NCBI RefSeq assembly: GCF_005747095.1
Contig: NZ_SWLG01000001.1
Location: 186,001 to 250,000, forward strand
Direction of reading: 5' to 3'
DNA from: Exobacillus caeni
GTDB taxonomy: Bacteria > Bacillota > Bacilli > Bacillales > Guptibacillaceae
Length of the DNA: 64,000 nt
The first letter of the stretch is position 1. The number at the start of each line of letters is the position of its first letter. This document shows positions 49,196 to 57,956 of this stretch, piece by piece. Made by a program: the position numbers and the translations under genes. Below the pieces are notes generated by a model that made no database searches, had not been told where the DNA came from, and saw nothing but the letters and a program-made list of their open reading frames with translations.

Positions 49196-50104
49196 ATGAC
49201 TTATGATTGCATAATAGTAGGGGGTGGAATCGCAGGATTACAGGCTGCGATTCAACTTGGCAGATATAAACGAAATATACTGGTGATCGATTCTGATGAC
49301 GGGCGTTCCACTCTTTGCCGGAGTTACCATAATATTCTAGGATGGCCTGATGGTGTCAGTGGTGAACATCTGAGAAAGTTAGGAAGACGGCAGGCAACAG
49401 AGCTGGATGTTGCGTTCCGGGAAGCCAGAGTAGAACAGGTTAACAAAGATAACTCCGGTCATTTTGTTGTTTCTGATCAAAACGGCGAACAGTATAAAGG
49501 AAAGTGCATGCTCCTTGCAACAGGAGTGAAGGACCGAATTCCTCCGATCCCTAACATTGTTCCATGTCTTGGATTGACGGTATATGTTTGTCCTGATTGT
49601 GACGGCTATGAGGTTTCCGATCGAAAAACAGTAGTGATGGGGTCGGGAAACGTTGGTGCAAATATGGCGATCACGCTCTCCTATTGGACAGATGATCTCA
49701 TCTACGTAAATCATGAACTTGTAGAGCTAGACGAAAAAACTGCTCGAAAACTAAAAGAAAAAAACATCCGGTACATTGATCAAAAAATAGCGAAAGTAAT
49801 CACGGAAGAAGAAGGAACTTTTTTAGGTGTTGAGTTAAAAAATGGTGAAACCGTGGAAGGCGAGCGTGGTTTCGTTGCATTTGGCGGTAATGAAGTGAAA
49901 TCTGGCCTTATCAAAGAGCTGGGGATAGAGCGGTTTGAAAATAAGCATATCGTGATTGATCCGAGGACCAAAATGACCAGTGTAGAAAACCTCTGGGCTG
50001 CCGGCGACGTAGTCGCTCACTCTGAACTCGTATCCACTGCCATGGGGGACGGGTCTCAGGCTGCAATCTGGATTCAGAAAAAATTGCTTGAAATGGATAA
50101 CTAA
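49196..50104 (+). CDS. Thioredoxin-reductase-like FAD/NAD(P) oxidoreductase
   Basis: 302 aa. FAD-binding CIIVGGGIAGLQAAIQLGRY at the N-terminus, LATGVKDRIPPIPN, the redox pair in YVCPDCDGYEV near residue 135, the NAD(P) loop VVMGSGNVGANMAITL and the C-terminal FAD-binding LWAAGDVVAHSELV. The C-P-D-C pair and length fit the low-molecular-weight thioredoxin reductase group, but other small flavoproteins (bacillithiol or ferredoxin-type reductases) are close. AAAGGAGG precedes the ATG at 49196. Partner unknown; the redoxin at 47245 is a candidate. Confidence 0.82.
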   Translation: MTYDCIIVGGGIAGLQAAIQLGRYKRNILVIDSDDGRSTLCRSYHNILGWPDGVSGEHLRKLGRRQATELDVAFREARVEQVNKDNSGHFVVSDQNGEQYKGKCMLLATGVKDRIPPIPNIVPCLGLTVYVCPDCDGYEVSDRKTVVMGSGNVGANMAITLSYWTDDLIYVNHELVELDEKTARKLKEKNIRYIDQKIAKVITEEEGTFLGVELKNGETVEGERGFVAFGGNEVKSGLIKELGIERFENKHIVIDPRTKMTSVENLWAAGDVVAHSELVSTAMGDGSQAAIWIQKKLLEMDN

Positions 50105-50117
50105 ATCATTTGAAAAG

Positions 50118-50209
50118 CTGACTCTAATGGAAGATACTCTCATTGACACTGTAATTTATTTAAAAATAATGTGTAGAGATGTCTAACCTTCTTTGAGTCA
50201 GTTTTTTTG
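50118..50209 (+). terminator. Extended stem ending in a T run
   Basis: CTGACTC (50118) pairs with GAGTCAG (50196) across a long loop and is followed by seven T. It may end the reductase transcript. Confidence 0.4.
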
Positions 50210-50236
50210 ATTAACACGAGCGGGAGGAAAAGGGCT

Positions 50237-50785
50237 ATGATCATTGAAAAGGCCATTCAAATTGCTTCTAAAGCACATGATGGACAGTATAGAAAAGTTA
50301 CTGATATTCCATATATTTCGCATCCGTTTACAGTTGGAATGTATTTGTTAAAAGCTGGGTGCGATGATGAAGTAGCCGCTGCTGGAATACTTCATGATGT
50401 AGTGGAAGACACTGAATTTACTTTAGAGCAGATAGAAGAGCTCTTTGGTAAAAGGGTTTCCAGTATTGTAGAGGGATGTTCCGAACCGGATAAATCTCTT
50501 CCATGGGAAGAAAGAAAAATACATACGATCAACTATTTAAAAACTGCTTCCCTTGAAGTGAAACTCGTTGCATGCGCTGACAAACTCCATAACCTGCAGA
50601 CTATTTATGAGGATTATCAAGAGCTGGGGGAGAAGGTATGGGAAAAGTTTAACAGAGGGCGAGATATGCAGGAATGGTACTACAGGGGTGTAAGCTTAAG
50701 CCTGAGCGAGAATCTTTCAGGAAGCGGACGTGACCACTCCCTTTTTTCAAAACTGCAGGAATTGGTTGTAACGTTTTTTAGATAA
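50237..50785 (+). CDS. HD-domain hydrolase (Mesh1/RelA-SpoT hydrolase-like)
   Basis: 182-aa stand-alone HD domain. HDGQYRKVTDIPYISHPFTV carries the first His, then GILHDVVEDTEFTLEQI (HD plus ED) and VKLVACADKLHNLQTIYEDY complete the metal and phosphate site. Such proteins hydrolyse (p)ppGpp or related nucleotides in the manner of the RelA/SpoT N-terminal domain; no synthetase or TGS domain is attached. GGGAGG precedes the ATG at 50237. Exact substrate unproven. Confidence 0.8.
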   Translation: MIIEKAIQIASKAHDGQYRKVTDIPYISHPFTVGMYLLKAGCDDEVAAAGILHDVVEDTEFTLEQIEELFGKRVSSIVEGCSEPDKSLPWEERKIHTINYLKTASLEVKLVACADKLHNLQTIYEDYQELGEKVWEKFNRGRDMQEWYYRGVSLSLSENLSGSGRDHSLFSKLQELVVTFFR

Positions 50786-50817
50786 TGATCTGTAAAATAA
50801 CAGTAATACATTCCAAT

Positions 50818-50842
50818 GCATAATTTCAGGACAAACGGGTAT
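50818..50842 (+). promoter_or_regulatory. Candidate SigB-type promoter of the ytxGH pair
   Basis: GGGTAT at 50837-50842 matches the SigB -10 element. The -35 (GCATAA-like) is weak. YtxG/YtxH are general-stress genes in Bacillus, which supports the call. Confidence 0.35.
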
Positions 50843-50887
50843 TAACTTATATAGCCAAATAATAAGACATAATAAGGAGGTAACAAA

Positions 50888-51331
50888 ATGGATTGGTTAA
50901 TACCCGTTAGTGTTGCAGTAATTGCTATTGCGTTTGCTGTACTTACTTATTTCCTAGTGAAAGTATTAAAATCAGCAGAAGATACGTTAAATCATACAGC
51001 TGAAACAGTAGATAACTTACAAACTCAATTAGATGGAATCACAAAGGAAACGACAGTCTTGCTTCATAAGACCAACTTGTTAGCTGAAGACATCCAGGAT
51101 AAGTCAAATGCGCTGGATCCAACGTTTGAAGCTGTAAAAGAAATGGGAGACTCTTTGAAGGCGGTAAATAATGATCTGCAGGATACAACGCAAACCGTTT
51201 CTAATGAAGTGAGTCAGAGATCAGACAAAATTTCTGAAGTTGTTAGGTGGAGTAACACAGCGATGGCGCTATGGAGAAAGTGGAAGTTAAACAAAGCGGA
51301 GACGAACAGACTTAAGGAGGAATTGAATTGA
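50888..51331 (+). CDS. ytxG: DUF948 protein YtxG
   Basis: 147 aa: one N-terminal membrane segment (SVAVIAIAFAVLTYFLVKVL) and a long coiled-coil part rich in Thr, Asp and Lys (AEDTLNHTAETVDNLQTQL). This is the DUF948 type seen as YtxG in Bacillus, where it is a general-stress protein next to YtxH. AAGGAGG precedes the ATG. Its stop overlaps the TTG start of the next gene. Confidence 0.85.
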   Translation: MDWLIPVSVAVIAIAFAVLTYFLVKVLKSAEDTLNHTAETVDNLQTQLDGITKETTVLLHKTNLLAEDIQDKSNALDPTFEAVKEMGDSLKAVNNDLQDTTQTVSNEVSQRSDKISEVVRWSNTAMALWRKWKLNKAETNRLKEELN

Positions 51332-52011
51332 GTCAAAATCGAGAAGTGATCGATGTTCATACCGAACCTCGTCTTCCGGCTAATACTGAAAATAACCTTA
51401 CGCCTGTTGATCGGGAGAGAGAGGTTATTCGAGTGCAGGACAATGATAAATCGCTGCTTGATAAAGTAAAAGTGCCTGCGACGGCCGCTGTGATCGGAGG
51501 AGCTGTCGGAGCTGCGGCAGGCGTACTTCTTGCTCCAAAGTCAGGAAAAGCACTTAGAGAAGATATTGGAGAAAAAGCTAATCAAGCAAAAGAAAAGTCA
51601 AAAGATCTTACTCATAAAGTCTCAGATAAAACTTCCCAGCTAAAAAACAAAGTGAAGAGTATGAAAGATAAAGGGAAAAAAGAAAAGACAAGTTCCTCTC
51701 AAGAACCGAATGGCTATACGGTACGAGCCGCAGCGGATGCTCCGATAACGGAGGAAAATGCTGATGCTGTTGTAGCGAGGGACATCGAGGTAGTTGTTGA
51801 GGAAACACCCCGGGCGAATTCACTCGAAGGTGTGGTTGAAGCAGATATCGAACGTACCGAAGAACGGGCACCCGGCGATCCTGACACGCTTGATGAAGTA
51901 GTCGATGACGATGCACAACGAACAGTCAATCGAGCGCCTGGTGATCCTGAAACGCTGAATGATGTGGCAGAACAGGATTTAGAAGAAGCATATAAAGATG
52001 ACGATAAATAA
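51328..52011 (+). CDS. ytxH: YtxH-family stress protein with repeated acidic C-terminus
   Basis: 227 aa. The YtxH core is VPATAAVIGGAVGAAAGVLL followed by APKSGKALREDIGEKA, a membrane-associated Gly/Ala segment, then a Lys-rich helical part. The last 90 residues are acidic and carry two close copies of APGDPDTLDEVVDDDAQRT-like units: RAPGDPDTLDEVV and RAPGDPETLNDVA. Most YtxH proteins end before this tail. It starts with TTG overlapping the ytxG stop, so expression is coupled. Likely a general-stress protein; the tail may bind cations or partners. Confidence 0.8.
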   Translation: MSQNREVIDVHTEPRLPANTENNLTPVDREREVIRVQDNDKSLLDKVKVPATAAVIGGAVGAAAGVLLAPKSGKALREDIGEKANQAKEKSKDLTHKVSDKTSQLKNKVKSMKDKGKKEKTSSSQEPNGYTVRAAADAPITEENADAVVARDIEVVVEETPRANSLEGVVEADIERTEERAPGDPDTLDEVVDDDAQRTVNRAPGDPETLNDVAEQDLEEAYKDDDK

Positions 52012-52016
52012 AGTGG

Positions 52017-52046
52017 AGCGTCCGTTTATAACGGGCGCTTTTTTTG
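52017..52046 (+). terminator. Terminator after ytxH
   Basis: AGCGTCCGT pairs with ACGGGCGCT and is followed by seven T. Confidence 0.85.
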
Positions 52047-52214
52047 ATTGAATAAGAAACAAGAATAGCTGCGCGTCCACAGCCCCCGGGAAAACAGTGT
52101 ATGGTTCTGAAATAAAATATTAAACGACAATGTTTGCAGGAATTTAATACTTTAATGTAGTAATTTTACATAAAGGAAAAATCAAGAATTTCCCAACTAG
52201 AGGAGTGGAGGAAC

Positions 52215-53687
52215 TTGGGAAAAACAAATAGAGTGGATTCTCTTGCTGAAAAGGCACTGTTTGAAAGTAATAAGCGGCTGGAGAAGTCTGAAAAAATGGC
52301 CCATATCGGCCATTGGGAATGGAACCTGCAAACGGATAAAATCTCACTTTCGAAAGAGATGCTTCGAATTTTAGGATTAAATGGGCTTTCTTCCATAACG
52401 TTAGAAGAACGATTATTACTTGTTCATCCAGAAGATCTGCATTATTACGCTGACAGCATTACAAACAGCAAAGAACTTAATCTTCCTTATGATATTGAAT
52501 ATCGAATCATTCAACCTTCCGGGGAGGAAAGGGTTGTTCGTGAACAGGCCGATGTAAAGGAAAAGCATGGCGAAACATATATTGTTTACGGAACAGCGCT
52601 TGATATAACTGAAAGCAAACAATCAGAAAAGGCGCTCTGGAAGAGTCAGTATAATCTGGCAAAGGCCCAGCGGATCGCACGTCTTGTTAACTGGGAATAC
52701 GATTTGATTACCGGGGAACTCACCTGGTCTAATGGTGTATATGAAATCTTTGGGATGGTACCTGAAAAAATTGAGGATTTTGCAAGGCTCATTCATCCTA
52801 ATGATATTGATTTTGTCGTGAAAACTGGAAACGAAGCAAAGCAAGGAAAACCATACAATATTGAATATCGAGTCATATGTCCTGACGGAGTGGAAAAAGT
52901 GATTTATGAACAAGCGGAAGTAATTTATAACCGGAACGGCAGAGCAGAGCGGATGCTTGGAACAGTCCAGGATATTACAGAGCGAAAAAAGACAGAGGAG
53001 CATTTACTCAACTCTGAAAAACTTTCACTTGTAGGCCAATTGGCTGCAGGGGTTGCCCATGAGGTGAGGAATCCACTCACTTCGATCAGAGGGTTTCTTC
53101 AACTTCTTCAGTCAGGGGTAGAAAGCAATCCAAAATATTATGAAATCATGTTAAAAGAACTTGACCGGATCGAATTTATAGTAGGGGAGTTTTTGTCTCT
53201 AGCAAAACCTCAGACCCCTACAATTAAAGAGGAAGATTTAATCAATCTTATTAAACAGGTGATGGCGCTCTTATCCACTCAATCATCCCTGCACAATGTT
53301 CAGTTTGTTGAAAAATTTGAACTGGAATCTATCACGGTTTCCTGTGATGCAAACCAGATCAAACAGGTTCTTATCAACGTGTTGAAAAATGCGATCGATG
53401 CAATGCCAGGTGGTGGAACGATCACTATAACAGCAGGGCAACAGGCAGACGGGAAAGTCCTCTTGCGATTTGCTGACCAGGGATGCGGCATCAAAAAGGA
53501 ACGGCTGAAAAAAATTGGCCAGCCTTTTTATTCAACGAAAGAAAAAGGAACAGGCCTGGGGCTGATGATCTGCCAAAAAATCATTGAAGGCCACCATGGT
53601 GATCTTCGAATTGATAGCACCTATGGCAAAGGTACGGTTGTTACTGTTATCTTGCCTGTGAGTTATAAACAAAGCCCTGTTCACTAA
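52215..53687 (+). CDS. Soluble sporulation-type histidine kinase with two PAS domains
   Basis: 490 aa without membrane segments. Two PAS/PAC units occupy about residues 20-140 and 150-270 (GHWEWNLQTDKISLS, then EYRVICPDGVEKVIYEQAEV). The phosphoacceptor helix is AAGVAHEVRNPLTSIRGFLQ near residue 285, and the ATPase domain has the N box IKQVLINVLKNAIDAMPGGG, RFADQGCGIKKERL and GTGLGLMICQKIIEGHHG. The H-box resembles KinA/KinE sporulation kinases, which phosphorylate Spo0F; a Spo0F-like regulator lies 590 bases downstream. The start is TTG at 52215. Signal unknown. Confidence 0.85.
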   Translation: MGKTNRVDSLAEKALFESNKRLEKSEKMAHIGHWEWNLQTDKISLSKEMLRILGLNGLSSITLEERLLLVHPEDLHYYADSITNSKELNLPYDIEYRIIQPSGEERVVREQADVKEKHGETYIVYGTALDITESKQSEKALWKSQYNLAKAQRIARLVNWEYDLITGELTWSNGVYEIFGMVPEKIEDFARLIHPNDIDFVVKTGNEAKQGKPYNIEYRVICPDGVEKVIYEQAEVIYNRNGRAERMLGTVQDITERKKTEEHLLNSEKLSLVGQLAAGVAHEVRNPLTSIRGFLQLLQSGVESNPKYYEIMLKELDRIEFIVGEFLSLAKPQTPTIKEEDLINLIKQVMALLSTQSSLHNVQFVEKFELESITVSCDANQIKQVLINVLKNAIDAMPGGGTITITAGQQADGKVLLRFADQGCGIKKERLKKIGQPFYSTKEKGTGLGLMICQKIIEGHHGDLRIDSTYGKGTVVTVILPVSYKQSPVH

Positions 53688-53792
53688 AATAACTGGATTT
53701 GTATACGAGTGCAAATTCCAGCACAATCTACAATTGATCATGCAAGAACTTATAGGCAAGCCAGAAGGCAGTTATAATAAAAAGCATAAAAA

Positions 53793-53851
53793 AGAGGTTG
53801 CCCTCGGAAGGTTCTCTCTTAAAAGGAACTGATTCTTAAGGGTCAACCTCT
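53793..53851 (-). terminator. Terminator of the 43-aa minus-strand gene
   Basis: AGAGGTTG-CCCT pairs with AGGG-T-CAACCTCT around an inner hairpin; on the minus strand a T-rich run follows. It lies 30 bases beyond the small gene's stop. Confidence 0.6.
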
Positions 53852-53881
53852 GTCTATATTAACCAATTATGTTATTTAACA

Positions 53882-54013
53882 TTAGTGCGAAGAACGGTAA
53901 TCATTCTTTGTTGCTTCTTTAACAACGCGGCGAGCCATAGCAGCATTTTGCTGTTCACGTTTCGCTTTTTCCTCCATCATTTTAATCTCGATTCTACTGG
54001 GACCAGTACTCAT
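53882..54013 (-). CDS. Small basic protein, 43 aa
   Basis: Begins MSTGPSRIEIKMMEEKAKRE and continues with QQNAAMARRVVKEATKNDY, mostly helical and rich in Lys, Arg and Glu. TAGGAGGT stands 8 bases before the ATG at 54013, and a terminator-like stem follows the stop, so this looks like a true short gene. An out-of-frame ATG-AAA-TGA lies between the site and the start. No family recognised. Confidence 0.65.
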   Translation of the reverse strand: MSTGPSRIEIKMMEEKAKREQQNAAMARRVVKEATKNDYRSSH

Positions 54014-54275
54014 TTCATATTACCTCCTAAAAATAAGATAGTTTACCTTTCCACAAAAAAAGCAGTTGAAAACCTATTATTTGGAATAAAAGATTAATAT
54101 CCTACCAAATTACTAAATTAAGGAAAATGTTGAGAAAGGACGATTTTTGTAAATTTATGACTACTTTAAACGAAACGATTTAAAAGAATGATTATTTGTT
54201 GCAAAATAAGAATAGTCATTATTTATACTTGTCCTTGAAAAATAATAAATTACTAAACTAAAGGTGGCGCATGGG

Positions 54276-54683
54276 ATGGAAAAAAAAGTGTTAATCGTCG
54301 ATGATCAATACGGGATTCGTATATTGTTAAGTGAACTTCTAAAAAAAGAAGGATACAAAACATATCAAGCTTCAAATGGTGTTGCAGCTCTTGAGATTGT
54401 TAAAAAGGAAGATCCTGCATTGATTATTCTTGATTTAAAAATGCCAGGGATGGATGGCATCGAAGTATTTAAAGAAATCAAGGCGATGGAGTCCAATGCA
54501 AAGGTCATTTTTATGACAGCTTATGGAGAGCTTCAGCTTATTAACGAATTTATGGAGCTTGGTGCTCTTACCCATTTCACAAAACCTTTTGATATTGAAG
54601 AAGTAGCCAAAACAGTAAAGAAAGAGCTGCCGCTTAAACAAGGCAATAAAGAAATCCATACAGCCGGTGTGACTTCTGTTTAA
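54276..54683 (+). CDS. Spo0F-like single-domain response regulator
   Basis: 135-aa receiver domain without an output domain. [20 protein letters not shown] is almost the Spo0F opening, the phosphoacceptor Asp is in [13 protein letters not shown] (near residue 54), [15 protein letters not shown] has the conserved Thr, and [19 protein letters not shown] the conserved Lys-Pro. In Bacillus, Spo0F passes phosphate from Kin kinases to Spo0B and Spo0A at sporulation onset. This copy has a 15-residue C-terminal extension and is not beside the usual pyrG/fba neighbours, so it may be a paralogue. The ATG at 54276 follows AAAGGTGG. Confidence 0.82.
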   Translation: MEKKVLIVDDQYGIRILLSELLKKEGYKTYQASNGVAALEIVKKEDPALIILDLKMPGMDGIEVFKEIKAMESNAKVIFMTAYGELQLINEFMELGALTHFTKPFDIEEVAKTVKKELPLKQGNKEIHTAGVTSV

Positions 54684-54706
54684 CAAACAACTGCTTATGC
54701 CCTTAC

Positions 54707-54731
54707 AGCCTGTTTTACAGGCTTTTTTTCT
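54707..54731 (+). terminator. Terminator after the Spo0F-like gene
   Basis: AGCCTGT-TTTA-ACAGGCT type stem followed by seven T. Confidence 0.8.
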
Positions 54732-54809
54732 TATGGATTTTTTGGGAACCTAAGATAATTTTGTTCGTATAAAAGTTAGAAGTTAATTTGAATTAGGGGG
54801 AAGTACATA

Positions 54810-55598
54810 ATGAATAACCATGAAATCGATTATCAGCTTTTTGGCGACGACATGCAGTTTGTGCAAGTAGAACTAGATCCAAGTGAAACAGTAATTGCTG
54901 AGGCAGGAAGCCTTATGATGATGGATGACGGTATCAAAATGGAAACGATTTTTGGTGACGGATCTGCATCAAGAGGTGGGGTGATGGGTAAGCTCCTTAG
55001 TGCCGGCAAGCGTGTTGTTACAGGGGAAAGCTTATTTATGACTACTTTCACTAATGATGGAGGCGGGAAGAAGCATGTTTCGTTTGCATCTCCTTATCCA
55101 GGGAAAATCATCCCGATGGACTTAAGTGAACTCGATGGTAAAATCGTTTGCCAGAAGGATGCTTTTCTTGCAGCTGCAAAAGGAGTGTCAGTAGGAATCG
55201 AATTTCAAAAGAAAATCGGCACAGGCTTTTTCGGCGGAGAAGGTTTCATTATGCAAAAACTTGAAGGAGACGGGATGGCTTTTGTCCATGCCGGGGGTAC
55301 GATCCATGAAAAAGAGCTAGCACCAGGAGAGATTCTGCGTGTTGATACAGGATGTCTTGTCGCGATGACCAGAGAGGTTGATTATAACATTGAAATGGTT
55401 AGAGGCGTCAAAACAGCGCTGTTTGGAGGGGAAGGTTTATTCTTTGCTACTCTAAGAGGTCCAGGAAAGGTCTGGATCCAGTCACTGCCATTCAGCAGGC
55501 TGGCAAGCAGAGTGTTTGCAGCGATGCCTGCAACAGGGGGATCTAAAGGGGAAGGCAGTGTTGCCAAAGGCATTTTTGATATGTTGAACGGAGATTGA
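54810..55598 (+). CDS. AIM24-family protein (TIGR00266)
   Basis: 262 aa of the AIM24/TIGR00266 family, a beta-sandwich of unknown role. Blocks seen are QFVQVELDPSETVIAEAGSL and MMMDDGIKMETIFGDG at the start, GESLFMTTFTNDGGGKKHVS, then GFIMQKLEGDGMAFVHAGGT and, near the end, LFFATLRGPGKVWIQSLPFS. Length is typical. No signal peptide. GGGGGAAG lies before the ATG. Neighbours do not suggest a role. Confidence 0.82.
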   Translation: MNNHEIDYQLFGDDMQFVQVELDPSETVIAEAGSLMMMDDGIKMETIFGDGSASRGGVMGKLLSAGKRVVTGESLFMTTFTNDGGGKKHVSFASPYPGKIIPMDLSELDGKIVCQKDAFLAAAKGVSVGIEFQKKIGTGFFGGEGFIMQKLEGDGMAFVHAGGTIHEKELAPGEILRVDTGCLVAMTREVDYNIEMVRGVKTALFGGEGLFFATLRGPGKVWIQSLPFSRLASRVFAAMPATGGSKGEGSVAKGIFDMLNGD

Positions 55599-55609
55599 GC
55601 AAAGAACAT

Positions 55610-55641
55610 AATAAGCAGCCGTGCGGCTGCTTATTTCTTTT
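55610..55641. terminator. Bidirectional terminator
   Basis: AATAAGCAGCC-GTGC-GGCTGCTTATT, an 11-bp perfect stem between convergent genes, with T runs on the plus side. Confidence 0.8.
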
Positions 55642-56767
55642 TCCTTTTATCAGTGGTTCTTGCCTGATGATTAGGCCATTTTTCTTTTGAAAGCGGAAGG
55701 TTTAATTCTTTACCTAACTTTAGCAAATGTTTTTCTTCCTCAGGGGTGACAAGTGTGACAACCGTGCCTTCTTTACCCATTCGGCCAGTTCTGCCTGCCC
55801 GGTGAGTATATTTTTCAGGCTTTTCTGGTACATCATATTGTACAACATGTGTTAACTCAGCTATGTCAAGGCCTCTTGCAGCAACGTCTGTTGCCAGAAG
55901 AACGTTTATTTTTCCGTTGCGAAAATTTTGTAATGTGGCGGCTCTTTCTGTCTTTTTACTTCCGCCTTCCAGTATTCCAGCATTCACACGTTTTTCTGTT
56001 AGCCGCTCGGCAAGCCGTGGTATGAATGATGCATTATTGATAAACACAAGCGCTTTTGCATTTTCGGATTTTATTATTTTTCTTAGCAGGTCAGGCTTAT
56101 CGCCCCTGTTGGATACAAAGTAAGTATGCTTTAAATTGCGTGTTGAACGGTCATTTGTAACGTTGACTAATTCAGGATTGTTTGAAAGCTCTTTTGCCTT
56201 TTCGACTGTTTCTGGAGATAAAGTTGCCGAAAAGAACAACAGCTGTCTGTCTTTTAATGTTGCGTTTGCAATGCCTTCAATTTCTTCAAAGAATTTTTCT
56301 TCAAGCATCTGGTCAGCTTCGTCAATAACAATCCTCTTTACTTCATGTACCTTTAGTTTCTTCATCTGGATTAATTCCAGGATGCGATTTGGCGTCCCTA
56401 CTACAACCTGGGGATGTTCTTTCAGCTTTTTAATTTGACGTTTGATGTCTGCTCCTCCAATAAACGATGCGCTTTTGATAGTCGTATTTTGTGTGAAAGC
56501 CTGAACAACCTGATTAACCTGCATCGCAAGCTCTCTGGAAGGAGCGAGAATGATGCATTGAGCCTTCTTTAAGTCCAAGTCCAGATCGTTCAAAACAGGC
56601 AAAAGGTAAGCGAGTGTTTTCCCTGATCCTGTAGGGGCTTCGCCGATCACATCGACTTTGTCGAATATCTTCGGAATGGCCTGTTTTTGTATTTCGGAAA
56701 AATCCTTAAAGTCTAACTTATTCCATGCCTCTTGTAAAAACGGCTTGAAAGCTTGTATTGAAGTCAT
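55631..56767 (-). CDS. yfmL: DEAD-box RNA helicase YfmL
   Basis: 378-aa minimal DEAD-box helicase with no C-terminal RNA-binding domain beyond a basic tail. Motifs: Q motif (FSEIQKQAIP), APTGSGKT, APSRELAM, GTPNRIL, DEAD in VIDEADQML, SAT in FFSATLSPE, then VLLATDVAARGLDI and HRAGRTGRMG. Length and sequence fit Bacillus YfmL, linked to ribosome assembly. The ATG at 56767 follows AAAGGAG; the frame extends 16 codons upstream without a ribosome site. It is monocistronic. Confidence 0.88.
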   Translation of the reverse strand: MTSIQAFKPFLQEAWNKLDFKDFSEIQKQAIPKIFDKVDVIGEAPTGSGKTLAYLLPVLNDLDLDLKKAQCIILAPSRELAMQVNQVVQAFTQNTTIKSASFIGGADIKRQIKKLKEHPQVVVGTPNRILELIQMKKLKVHEVKRIVIDEADQMLEEKFFEEIEGIANATLKDRQLLFFSATLSPETVEKAKELSNNPELVNVTNDRSTRNLKHTYFVSNRGDKPDLLRKIIKSENAKALVFINNASFIPRLAERLTEKRVNAGILEGGSKKTERAATLQNFRNGKINVLLATDVAARGLDIAELTHVVQYDVPEKPEKYTHRAGRTGRMGKEGTVVTLVTPEEEKHLLKLGKELNLPLSKEKWPNHQARTTDKRKKK

Positions 56768-56935
56768 GTTAATCTCCTTTATGTGATTCAGTATTTCTGT
56801 CTTTTGTATATGCATAGCCTGTTTATTTTACCACACGTTTCCTATGTATAAACAAGAGGGAACATAAGCTTTTAGAAATTTATATTCTTGCTTAGTTTGG
56901 CAAGACTAATATCAAACGGTTTGGAGGAGGATAGA

Positions 56936-57289
56936 ATGAAAGGTAAAAAGGAAAAGACAGGAATGAAATCCCCAGAAATGGATGGTACCCTTCCCCATCA
57001 GATAAATGCACCATCCTTTACCGATACGGATGAAAAGCTGAAGAAGCCGTTTGTAAATGACTTCGATGTAGTGATCGGAGACAGCTTATATAACTCGAAT
57101 AATTCACCATTAAATAACTGGAGCGACGAGGTTGACCCGGCCGTTATGGCAGGCGATCAGTGGGTCCATCCGACAAATGATATAGGCTGGAATACAGAGG
57201 AGAACAGGGAACTTATCGAGAAGAAGGTACGGCCGAAGGGAACACCCTTTATGCATCCCTCAAAGGATGTCAGCTACTTGCGCGATTAA
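56936..57289 (+). CDS. DUF3905-family protein
   Basis: 117 aa, polar, with no cysteines. GTLPHQINAPSFTDT near the N-terminus, VVIGDSLYNSNNSPLNNWSD and VMAGDQWVHPTNDIGWNTEE are recognised as the DUF3905 pattern of Bacillus species. Function unknown. GGAGGAGG precedes the ATG at 56936; the open frame begins earlier but without a site. Confidence 0.75.
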   Translation: MKGKKEKTGMKSPEMDGTLPHQINAPSFTDTDEKLKKPFVNDFDVVIGDSLYNSNNSPLNNWSDEVDPAVMAGDQWVHPTNDIGWNTEENRELIEKKVRPKGTPFMHPSKDVSYLRD

Positions 57290-57315
57290 TGAACAAGACT
57301 AACAACATAAGGTTG

Positions 57316-57543
57316 TCAGTCTTGTTTTACTTTATCATCATTTCCGAACATACGTTCAAATTGTTCCATCCCATCTGGTGTTTGTACCGCAATACTTCCG
57401 AAAAGATTCCGTTTTCCAGGAAATTCTGGATTCTGGTCCATTCGAATACCCATCTGAGGACCGCCTCCAGGGTCTGATACTATGTTTTCATTATCTCCAT
57501 CGAAATGAGGAGACCTTGGGTGAAAATCCCTGTCTTCTGCCAT
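57316..57543 (-). CDS. Small acidic hypothetical protein, 75 aa
   Basis: Polar protein rich in Asp, Gly and Pro (MAEDRDFHPRSPHFDGDNEN and DPGGGPQMGIRMDQNPEF). AAGGAGGTG lies 6 bases before the ATG at 57543, a very good site, so it is probably expressed. It converges with the DUF3905 gene, with 26 bases between the stops. No family recognised. Confidence 0.6.
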   Translation of the reverse strand: MAEDRDFHPRSPHFDGDNENIVSDPGGGPQMGIRMDQNPEFPGKRNLFGSIAVQTPDGMEQFERMFGNDDKVKQD

Positions 57544-57658
57544 TATTCCACCTCCTTTATATAGCCTTCTTCATAAAGTGAAAAGTATACTTCAAAACAG
57601 CTTAAATAGGTTTGTTTTGAACTCTGGAAGGGGAATTGGTAACTAGAGGAGTGATACG

Positions 57659-57934
57659 ATGAGTGGTTTTGTTTTACGCAAAATATCCATTTATCTGATG
57701 ATTGCGGGTATTGTAATCGGATTTATTGTAGGGATTGTTTTAGGCGACTATCCACCTCAATTTGAAGGGATTCAAGAACCGCATCCTTTAAGATGGTTTT
57801 TTGCATTTATGGTAGCAGGCATATTTGGGATTATTTCTTCGGTTCTATACGCAGGAGCAGTTGTAGCCGAAACAATAACCGATACGTTTAATGGAGAAGA
57901 AATCAAAGATCCGACCGAAAAAGACCTCACTTGA
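57659..57934 (+). CDS. Two-helix membrane protein, 91 aa
   Basis: Two membrane segments, about residues 10-28 (IYLMIAGIVIGFIVGIVLG) and 46-70 (FFAFMVAGIFGIISSVLYAG), with a short external loop rich in Pro and Gln, and an acidic cytoplasmic tail. AGAGGAGTG precedes the ATG. A terminator overlaps the stop. Function unknown. Confidence 0.65.
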   Translation: MSGFVLRKISIYLMIAGIVIGFIVGIVLGDYPPQFEGIQEPHPLRWFFAFMVAGIFGIISSVLYAGAVVAETITDTFNGEEIKDPTEKDLT

Positions 57935-57950
57935 TTCGTGAGGCCTTTTG
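57919..57950. terminator. Terminator
   Basis: AAGACCTCAC pairs with GTGAGGCCTT and is followed by TTGTGTTT; it separates convergent genes. Confidence 0.7.
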
Positions 57951-57956
57951 TGTTTA

